From Desulfobulbus sp. (GTDB taxonomy: Bacteria; Desulfobacterota; Desulfobulbia; Desulfobulbales; Desulfobulbaceae), in contig JAGODN010000007.1 in the NCBI GenBank assembly GCA_017998195.1, forward strand, positions 1 through 20,525: a stretch of DNA of 20,525 nucleotides, read 5' to 3'. Under the pieces are notes generated by a model that saw only the letters and a program-made list of their open reading frames with translations, ran no database searches and was not told where the DNA came from. Positions 7,865 through 13,848 of the stretch are shown here, in pieces. The translations under genes were made by a program, and so were the position numbers. Numbering within the stretch: the stretch's first letter is position 1; the number at the start of each line of letters is the position of its first letter.

Positions 7865-9658
7865 TCAGAAGCCGACCAGGTCGTCCACCGGCAGGGCCAG
7901 GGCGGAACTGCCGGTGATCCGCTCGAGGGTGGCGCCGATCACCCGGAGGTCGTTGTCAAAGCCGCCGTGACTGGCCGGGGCGGTCTTTTCCGGGGCGAGC
8001 CGGGTGGTGATGGTGCGGTGGCCGTGCAGGGTGAGGCGCCGGCCGAGGCCGGCCCGTGCCGCCGCCTGGCGCCAGTTGGCCAGGGCCTCGGCCGTGTCCG
8101 GGGAGCCGTCCCACCCCTGGGCGTCGGCATCGAACACCCTGGCCAGGCCGAGGATGGGGGTCGCCGGGTCCGCTTCCAGTGCATTGGCGATCAGGTAGAG
8201 CAGGGACTTGCGGTAGAGGCCGAGGACGTGATCCTGCTGCTCGATCTCGTCGGTGAGCAGGTCCAGGTGCAGCCGCTCCAGCAGGCGGGTGTGCGGCGCC
8301 CAGTAGCGGTTGGCAAAGGCCACCGTGCAGGCGGGAGCGTACAGGTGGACCGAGGCGACCCGGCGGGCCAGGTCCTGCCGGGCGAGCAACTGCACCAGGT
8401 GGCCGAGCAGGATGGCCCCGGCCGAGTGGCCGACCAGGTGGAGTTCGAATCGGTCGCCCCACAGGTCGGCGAGGTGGCGCAGGCCGTCGGTGAGCAGGTC
8501 GCCGCCCCGGCCGGGCTGGACGGCGAGCGCCGCGTTCTCCTTCATTTCGCTCCACAGGGGGCGGGCAAAGGGTCGGCCGATGGCGGTCTCGATCATCCGG
8601 TCCGTGGCCGCGCTGATCAGTTCACCCGGGGTTCGGGTGGCCGCGCCGCGACTGGCCAGGCCGATGCGTTCGGCGATGATGTTGGCGATGGTCTCCAGCG
8701 GTCCGGTCTTCCAGGCGATAAACAGCGGGTAGCAGCCGTTGCCGGTGCAGTAGCGGCCAATCACCCGGGCCCGGGCAATGGCGTCCGCCTCGCTGTTGAG
8801 CCCGCCGTGGGCGTACAGGACCAGCCGCTTGCGCTCCGTTGCCGAGGCGCGGAACCAGCTGTCGGGCAGTACCCCGGCCTGGTAGCGGAGGGTGCGGCTG
8901 ACGGCGTCCTGGTGCAGGTAGCGGCAGACCCGGCCGTTGTTGCCGAGCACGATGCTGTGCGTGCAGGCCTGCTCCTCGGTCCACCAGTGGGCCTGGTCGC
9001 GGGCCAGGGAGCGTCCGGTCAGCGGACCGCGGGCGCTCATCCGGCCGTCGACCACCCCGGCCACGCCGAGCGCGGTGGTCCAGGCGTCCATGGCATGGGC
9101 CAGCCAGTCGGCGTAGCTGAGCACCGCGAACCCGTCCGCACCCCAGGCCCGGCCCCAGGAGTTCTGCACGACAAAGCCGTCGCGGTTGAAGCCGACCAGG
9201 GCGAAGGCATGGCCACCGCTGCGTGAGCGCTGGCCGTCGTAGGGAATCACCGGCAGGCTGGCGTGGCCGGTGAGCGGCGTGCCGGCCGCGCCGGCCAGGT
9301 CCCAGCCCGCATGGGTCCAGGCCGAGGCGTACACTGCGCCGATCTGCAGGATGGCGGCCTGCAGGTCGCAGAGGGCGGTGGGGTCGATGCGGTAGTAGAC
9401 CCCGAGGGTCTGTTCGATGGCCCGCTCCACCCAGCCCGGCCGCGGCCGCACCGCTCCGCCGGGCCGGTAGGGCCAGTCCTCCTCCAGGCAGACGCCGTGG
9501 CGGGACCAGCCCTTGAGGGCGCCGCGGCAACTCGACCCCTCGTAGTCCTCCCCCTCGTACTCGTCGTAGCGCCGGGCCAGGTCGTAGAGCATGCGCGCAC
9601 TCACCGGGGGCAGCTGCGCCGGCAGGCCCAGCATGCGCCAGCGCAGGTAGTTGATCAC
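7865..9658 (-). CDS. Papain-like (C1) peptidase - alpha/beta hydrolase; start uncertain, second half of an interrupted frame
   Basis: 597 codons from GTG 9658, the first conventional start after an in-frame TAG (9700-9698). Residues 1-200 match a papain-like domain: catalytic His H150 (SGGHAFALVGFN) and Asn N166 (VVQNSWG) are present, but the catalytic Cys (GACTGFGLA) is encoded upstream of the GTG, between it and the TAG. Residues 270-597 look like an alpha/beta hydrolase: strand KRLVLYAHGGLN (about 277-288), nucleophile elbow GHSAG with S412, and a likely catalytic His near 564 (SHGGFDND). No signal peptide, no membrane segment, and no Shine-Dalgarno is evident for the GTG. The frame is shared exactly with the GH19 gene upstream. 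As a separate product it would have a headless, probably inactive peptidase domain; as a readthrough product it would be the C-terminal 610 residues of a 950-aa protein. Confidence 0.75.
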   Translation of the reverse strand: MINYLRWRMLGLPAQLPPVSARMLYDLARRYDEYEGEDYEGSSCRGALKGWSRHGVCLEEDWPYRPGGAVRPRPGWVERAIEQTLGVYYRIDPTALCDLQAAILQIGAVYASAWTHAGWDLAGAAGTPLTGHASLPVIPYDGQRSRSGGHAFALVGFNRDGFVVQNSWGRAWGADGFAVLSYADWLAHAMDAWTTALGVAGVVDGRMSARGPLTGRSLARDQAHWWTEEQACTHSIVLGNNGRVCRYLHQDAVSRTLRYQAGVLPDSWFRASATERKRLVLYAHGGLNSEADAIARARVIGRYCTGNGCYPLFIAWKTGPLETIANIIAERIGLASRGAATRTPGELISAATDRMIETAIGRPFARPLWSEMKENAALAVQPGRGGDLLTDGLRHLADLWGDRFELHLVGHSAGAILLGHLVQLLARQDLARRVASVHLYAPACTVAFANRYWAPHTRLLERLHLDLLTDEIEQQDHVLGLYRKSLLYLIANALEADPATPILGLARVFDADAQGWDGSPDTAEALANWRQAAARAGLGRRLTLHGHRTITTRLAPEKTAPASHGGFDNDLRVIGATLERITGSSALALPVDDLVGF

Positions 9659-9697
9659 GCAGGCCAGGCCGAAGCCGGTGCAGGCCCCCTCCGTGCC

Positions 9698-9700
9698 CTA
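9698..9700 (-). other. In-frame TAG joining the GH19 and papain-like parts
   Basis: The frame reads ...GLILD-TAG-GTEGACTGFGLAC.... Papain-like peptidases of this kind have DQG before the catalytic Cys, so the TAG stands where CAG (Gln, the oxyanion-hole residue) is expected. Replacing it with Gln gives one uninterrupted 950-residue frame from 10717 to 7865. One C-to-T change explains it. Whether it is a mutation, a sequencing error or a programmed stop cannot be decided here. Confidence 0.8.
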
Positions 9701-10717
9701 GTCGAGGATCAGCCCGGCCCGGGCGTAGGCGGCGAACAGGCGGTGGATGTCCGGGTCGGCCGGGAACTGCTGCGGCAGGGAGGCCACCGGCGGCTGGTAG
9801 GGGCGGTCGCGCAGGTCGACCGCGTCCCCGATGGCGTCCAGTTCGGCGCGCACTGCGGCAAAACCGTTGTCCCCCGGACGGAGAGCGGAGACACCGGCAC
9901 GCGGGACCGCCGGGAGCGGCCCGGAGGTTTCGGCCCGATGGAACACGTCCCGGAACCGGTCGAACCCGCGGGTGGCGCCGTTGACCATGCGCCGGGCGCG
10001 ACGCAGGTCACCGCGGGCGAGGGCGGCCCGAAGGTCGTCGGCCCGCTCGCTGATGCGCGCGACGAGCAGGCAGGCCGCCACCTCGGGCGCGTTGGCCAGG
10101 TCCGGAGCCGCCTCCAGGTCGATGCCGAGCAGGGCGCCGGCGCGCCGGTACCGGCTGCGGCCGGTCAGGCGGACAAAGCCGCGGCCGCGGTAGCGGGCGC
10201 CATCGCCGGTGTCCCGGTTGCCGAAGCGGCCCTCATAGGCGCTGAACGGGGCCAGGCCGGGCAGGGTGTTGCCGTGCGCAGGCGCCTCGCCCATGGGCAC
10301 GAACCCCTCGCACTCCGCCCGGAGGACAGCCAGGGCGAGCAGGACCAATGGCCGGTCGACCAGGGAGAAGGCGGCCAGGGCGGCCGCCAGGTAGGGAAGG
10401 TGGCGGACGATGCCCGAGGGCCGGGTGGCCGGGAACAGGCGGCGTACGGTCCGGACCTCCAGGGGCTGCTCCAGGTCGGGCAGGGCGCGCAGCCCCAGTT
10501 CGTGCTGGCAGCAGGGGCCGCAGATCCCGTCCGCCACCAGCCCGGCCTCCGCCTGCCAGCGGGCCAGGGCGGCCTTGACCGCGGCGGAGAAATCGTCCCC
10601 CGCGGTCAGGCCCGCATACCCGGTCGCCGCCGGTCCCAGCACCCGCACCAGGGCCGCGCGCAGGGCCGCGCAATCCGCCCCGCGGGCGCTGTCCATGAGG
10701 ATGAGTCGGTCTGCCAT
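9698..10717 (-). CDS. Peptidoglycan-binding + GH19-type glycosidase (first half of the interrupted frame)
   Basis: 339 aa before the TAG. Residues about 10-80 resemble a peptidoglycan-binding domain (DDFSAAVKAALARWQAEAGL, then DGICGP). Residues about 100-260 resemble GH19 chitinase/endolysin: a candidate general acid in AECEGF (E135 or E137), E162 in SAYEGRFGN, the signature DTGDGARYRGRGFVRLTGRSRY (169-190) and a late VNGATRG. GH19 enzymes cleave chitin or peptidoglycan glycan strands; the binding domain favours peptidoglycan. The last 75 residues form a linker leading into the papain motif. No signal peptide is present, so the product would need lysis, a holin or a secretion machine to reach the wall. 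The ATG at 10717 follows AGGAGG by 5 nt. A consensus-like promoter lies upstream on the minus strand. Confidence 0.82.
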   Translation of the reverse strand: MADRLILMDSARGADCAALRAALVRVLGPAATGYAGLTAGDDFSAAVKAALARWQAEAGLVADGICGPCCQHELGLRALPDLEQPLEVRTVRRLFPATRPSGIVRHLPYLAAALAAFSLVDRPLVLLALAVLRAECEGFVPMGEAPAHGNTLPGLAPFSAYEGRFGNRDTGDGARYRGRGFVRLTGRSRYRRAGALLGIDLEAAPDLANAPEVAACLLVARISERADDLRAALARGDLRRARRMVNGATRGFDRFRDVFHRAETSGPLPAVPRAGVSALRPGDNGFAAVRAELDAIGDAVDLRDRPYQPPVASLPQQFPADPDIHRLFAAYARAGLILD

Positions 10718-10789
10718 GGCGCCCTCCTGTGCTGCCGGTCTTGAGCGTCTGCACCCCGGCCGCCCCCCTCTGGCCGGCCCGGTTGGCGC

Positions 10790-10818
10790 ATGGTACGGAG
10801 CGGCCGGCGCGCTGTCAA
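10790..10818 (-). promoter_or_regulatory. Promoter of the GH19/papain frame
   Basis: On the minus strand, a perfect TTGACA (10818-10813), a 17-nt spacer, then TACCAT (10795-10790), which matches 4 of 6 -10 positions. It is about 70 nt before the ATG at 10717. Confidence 0.55.
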
Positions 10819-10852
10819 ACCCTACCAGCTGTTGCGCCCCGCCTCTAACCCA

Positions 10853-10881
10853 TTGAAACTGCTATCATTACACGGTTATAT
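10853..10881 (+). promoter_or_regulatory. Promoter of the metacaspase-nuclease operon
   Basis: TTGAAA (10853-10858), 17-nt spacer, TTATAT (10876-10881), with TATATG overlapping one base later, in an AT-rich island. It predicts a leader of about 130 nt before the ATG at 11019. It is back to back with the minus-strand promoter, with 34 nt between the two -35 elements. Confidence 0.6.
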
Positions 10882-10963
10882 GGTAGTTTTTCTATACGTT
10901 TTCTCCTCAATTATCCTGCATTTCCCTCCGCCCGGCGCCGTTCTATGCTGGCACCAGCGAACA

Positions 10964-10986
10964 GGGCGGGGACTCTTTCCCCACCC
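10964..10986 (+). promoter_or_regulatory. Imperfect hairpin in the metacaspase leader
   Basis: GGGCGGGGA (10964-10972) pairs with TCCCCACCC (10978-10986) around the loop CTCTT, with one C-A mismatch. It lies 32 nt before the start codon. It could affect translation or simply be leader structure. Confidence 0.3.
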
Positions 10987-11018
10987 GCACCCCTCCACTT
11001 CCACCGGGAGAAACGATC

Positions 11019-11894
11019 ATGGCGAACAAGGCATTGCTGGTCGGTATCAACGATTACGCCCCCATCGGAGCCGGCGGGCCGGACCTGCGCGGCTGCGTCA
11101 ACGATGTCCGCGACATGGCCCACACCCTCAACGCGCTCGGCATCGTTGCCGCCGAGCCGGCGGCCATGCGCATCCTCACCGACGAGCGCGCCACCCGGGC
11201 GGCCATCCTCGAGGGGTTCGAGTGGCTGTTGAACGGGGCCACACGGGGGGACGTGCTCATCTTCCATTACTCCGGGCACGGCTCGCAGGTGGTCGATGTG
11301 AGCGGCGACGAGGCGGACAGCCGCGACGAGACCATCTGCCCCCATGACTTCGCCACCGCCGGCATGATCACGGACGACGACTTCCGCGCCCGCCTCAAGG
11401 GGCTGGCGCCCGGGGTCAACCTCGACATCTTCCTCGACTCCTGCCACTCGGGCACGGGCACCCGGGAGATGGTCGCGCTCGGCGCCTCCACGGCCGAGCC
11501 GACCGTGGTCTACCGCTACATCGAGCCGCCGGTGGACTGGGGCTATTTCATCGAGGCCAATCCGACCCTGCCCCTGCGCCCCCTGCTCAAGCCCGATGCC
11601 GAGGAGACACCGGGTGAGTTGGGTACACGCGAAGCCGTGGACGTGCGCCGCATGAACCACGTGCTCTGGGCCGGCTGCCGCCACAACCAGACCTCGGCCG
11701 AGGCCTCCATCGGCGGCAGCTTCCGTGGCGCCTTCACCTATTACTACTGCCAGGCCCTGCGTCGGGCCGGGGTTGGGATCACCCGCCGCCGCCTCGACTC
11801 TCTGGTGAGCGCCGACTTGGCCAAAAACGGCTACAGCCAGGTGCCGCAGCTGGAAGGCAACACCATCGCGCTCGGCCAGAAGGTGTTCACCTGA
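11019..11894 (+). CDS. Metacaspase-like cysteine peptidase (caspase family, C14)
   Basis: 291 aa. N-terminal KALLVGINDY (about 4-13) and LRGCVNDVRDM are typical of metacaspases. The catalytic dyad is complete: H87 in HYSGHGSQ and C142 in LDSCHSG. The segment SRDETICPHD (101-110) resembles the metacaspase substrate pocket that selects Arg/Lys at P1, so cleavage after basic residues is expected (inference). The C-terminal part has NHVLWAGC and GAFTYYYCQAL, usual in bacterial members. No pro-domain, signal peptide or extra sensor domain is present; the caspase fold fills the protein. GGGAGA lies 7 nt before the ATG. It is followed after 28 nt by the peptidase-nuclease gene, so the two form an operon. 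Close paralogues function in stress death or as effector proteases in defence loci. Confidence 0.92.
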   Translation: MANKALLVGINDYAPIGAGGPDLRGCVNDVRDMAHTLNALGIVAAEPAAMRILTDERATRAAILEGFEWLLNGATRGDVLIFHYSGHGSQVVDVSGDEADSRDETICPHDFATAGMITDDDFRARLKGLAPGVNLDIFLDSCHSGTGTREMVALGASTAEPTVVYRYIEPPVDWGYFIEANPTLPLRPLLKPDAEETPGELGTREAVDVRRMNHVLWAGCRHNQTSAEASIGGSFRGAFTYYYCQALRRAGVGITRRRLDSLVSADLAKNGYSQVPQLEGNTIALGQKVFT

Positions 11895-11922
11895 TCATCC
11901 ACCAACCACAGGAGAAAACCGA

Positions 11923-13764
11923 ATGCCTGGACAAACAGATCGCATCGAGGCCCTCGGCCGTTATGTGCGCCGCACCGCCGCCGCCTGGCTGCGCCAGCCG
12001 AATGTGACATCCATGGGGGTCGGCGTCAAAAGCACGGGCGGCCAGGCCACCGGAGAGCTCTGCATCCAGTTCACCGTGGGCCGCAAGGCGGGGCTCGAGG
12101 TGCTCCGCGAACTGGGCCTGCGCGAACTGCCGCGGACACTGGTGGTCGACGGCGTGGCGGTGGCCACGGACGTGCTCGAACGGAACTATGCCACGGATGC
12201 GCGGGCGGTGAACGTGCTCGCCCGGCAGCGCGCCGCCGCACCCCGCAAGAGCGCCGTGGACCCGGTGGTGCCGGGGGTGAGCATCGGCCACCCGGCCGCC
12301 GGCGCCGGCACCGCCGGCTGCGTCTGCTACGACGCCATCGACGGCACGCCGTACCTCCTTTCCAACTGGCACGTGCTCCAGGGACCGGGCGGCCGGATCG
12401 GCGACGCGATCGTCCAGCCGGGACGGCACGACGACAACCGGGTCGACCGCAACCGGGTCGGCCAACTGGTGCGCAGCCATCTGGGCGTGGCGGGCGACTG
12501 CGCCCTGGCCACGGTCAGTGAACGACGGCTGGCCGCGGAGATCCTCGAACTCGGCGAGCCGGTGCGCCGCATCGGCGAGCCCGAACTGGCGGACCGGGTG
12601 GTCAAGTCGGGCCGAACCACCGGCGTCACCCGGGGGCTGGTCCAGCGGGTGCACGTGGTGGCGCGCATCGACTACGGTGCGGCGGGAGAACAGGACATCG
12701 GCTGTTTCGAGATCGGTCCGGATCCGGACCATCCGCCCGCCGAAGGCGAGCTGAGCCGCGGCGGCGACTCGGGCGCGGCCTGGTTGCTGGCGGAAGGAGA
12801 GCGGGCCACGGACATGCTGCTCGGCCTGCACTTCGCCGGCGAGGTCGCCGACGAGCCGGAACACGCCCTGGCCTGCTATGCGGCCTCGGTCTGCGAGAAA
12901 CTCGGCGTCCTGCCCGCGCCGCCGCAACGGCCCGCCACCGACCCCGGCGGCTTCGACGCGAACTTCCTGGGCAGCGCGGTCGCGCTGCCCGCGGCGGCCG
13001 ACGCCGTGGTCGACAGCGACCTGCTGGTGGTCGCCGGCACCACCGTGATCCCTTACACCCACTTTTCCCTGGCCATGAGCCGGTCGCGCCGCTTTGCCCG
13101 CTGGGTGGCCTGGAACATCGACGGGGCCGCCATCCGCCGGCTCAGCCGCAGCAACATCTCGTTTCGTCGGGACGACCGCCTTCCGGCCGAGGCCCAGGTG
13201 GGCGATGAACTCTACAAGAACAACCCGCTCGACCGCGGGCACCTCGCCCGCCGGGCGGACCTCCTCTGGGGCAGCCCGGCCGAGGCCCGCCAGGCCAACG
13301 CCGATTCCTTCTATTTCACCAACATCACCCCCCAGCACGAGGGGTTCAACCAGTCGGGCGCGGGCGGCATCTGGGGGCAGCTGGAGGACGCGCTGTTCGC
13401 CGAGGTGGACGTGGCCGACCTGCGGGTCTCGGTCATGGGCGGGCCGATCTTCACCGAGGGCGATCCGTCCTACCGGAACGTGCGCTTGCCGAAACGGTTC
13501 TGGAAGATCCTCTACTACCGCGAGGGCGAGAACCCGGCTATCAGGGCCAGGGGCTACGTGCTCACCCAGGAGGATCTGCTCAGCCCCCTGGAGGCGCTGG
13601 AACTGCCGGAGTTTTCGGTGTACGAGGTGCCCGTCGGGCAGATCGGCGAGATGACCGGCCTGCGCTTGCGGGCAGACGATCCGGGGCCGGTGGGGGTCAG
13701 GGAGGCGGGGGTGCGGCGGATCGATTCGGTGCGCACGATCATCAGGCGGCCGCAAGCGGCGTGA
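11923..13764 (+). CDS. Trypsin-like peptidase fused to DNA/RNA non-specific endonuclease
   Basis: 613 aa with no signal peptide. Residues 1-100 are a small N-terminal domain (GVGVKSTGGQATGELCIQFTVGRK), joined by a basic linker (ARQRAAAPRKS, 100-110) to a trypsin-like domain (about 115-330). Its triad is H150 (LSNWHVL), D192 (GDCALA) and S283 (GGDSGAAW). After a Pro-rich linker (331-341) comes an endonuclease of the NUC1/EndoG type (about 365-590), with the DRGH motif D437-H440, metal-binding N467 in FTNITPQ, then N476 and GIWGQLED. Both catalytic sets look complete. The metacaspase just upstream may cleave the basic linkers to switch the protein on; that is inference. The start ATG follows AGGAG by 7 nt. 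Such a nuclease would degrade DNA and RNA of the host or an invader. Confidence 0.9.
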   Translation: MPGQTDRIEALGRYVRRTAAAWLRQPNVTSMGVGVKSTGGQATGELCIQFTVGRKAGLEVLRELGLRELPRTLVVDGVAVATDVLERNYATDARAVNVLARQRAAAPRKSAVDPVVPGVSIGHPAAGAGTAGCVCYDAIDGTPYLLSNWHVLQGPGGRIGDAIVQPGRHDDNRVDRNRVGQLVRSHLGVAGDCALATVSERRLAAEILELGEPVRRIGEPELADRVVKSGRTTGVTRGLVQRVHVVARIDYGAAGEQDIGCFEIGPDPDHPPAEGELSRGGDSGAAWLLAEGERATDMLLGLHFAGEVADEPEHALACYAASVCEKLGVLPAPPQRPATDPGGFDANFLGSAVALPAAADAVVDSDLLVVAGTTVIPYTHFSLAMSRSRRFARWVAWNIDGAAIRRLSRSNISFRRDDRLPAEAQVGDELYKNNPLDRGHLARRADLLWGSPAEARQANADSFYFTNITPQHEGFNQSGAGGIWGQLEDALFAEVDVADLRVSVMGGPIFTEGDPSYRNVRLPKRFWKILYYREGENPAIRARGYVLTQEDLLSPLEALELPEFSVYEVPVGQIGEMTGLRLRADDPGPVGVREAGVRRIDSVRTIIRRPQAA

Positions 13765-13803
13765 GACCACGGCGGGGCGGCCGAATCGGCCGGGAGGAGG
13801 GAC

Positions 13804-13841
13804 GGGTTCCGGCCCGCCGCGGGGGCGACGGGCCGGAACCC
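13804..13841. terminator. 13-bp perfect hairpin between convergent genes
   Basis: GGGTTCCGGCCCG (13804-13816) and CGGGCCGGAACCC (13829-13841) are perfect complements around a 12-nt loop. It lies between the nuclease stop and the convergent RNase E/G stop. No T tract follows on either strand, so it is a bidirectional terminator candidate of the hairpin-only kind. A second small palindrome, CGGCCGA-A-TCGGCCG, lies at 13778-13792. Confidence 0.6.
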
Positions 13842-13848
13842 GGACTGG

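Larger units (their letters stand above)
10718..11018. other. Divergent 301-nt control region of the hydrolase cassette
   Basis: No gene is seen. It contains outward-facing promoters for both sides (entries at 10790 and 10853), a conspicuously AT-rich core at about 10845-10920 within otherwise GC-rich sequence, and an imperfect hairpin just before the metacaspase gene. Neither the hairpin nor the AT-rich core can be assigned a regulator. Confidence 0.7.

Noticed and set aside
9698..9700. TAG read as pyrrolysine
   Set aside because: The expected residue is Gln, not a Lys-like position, and no pyl gene or PYLIS-type context is visible. Kept only as something to check genome-wide.
11887..13770. 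627-codon open frame antisense to the peptidase-nuclease gene
   Set aside because: It is a by-product of high GC and codon bias. The opposite strand has complete catalytic motifs for two enzyme families; the antisense product is low-complexity and resembles nothing.
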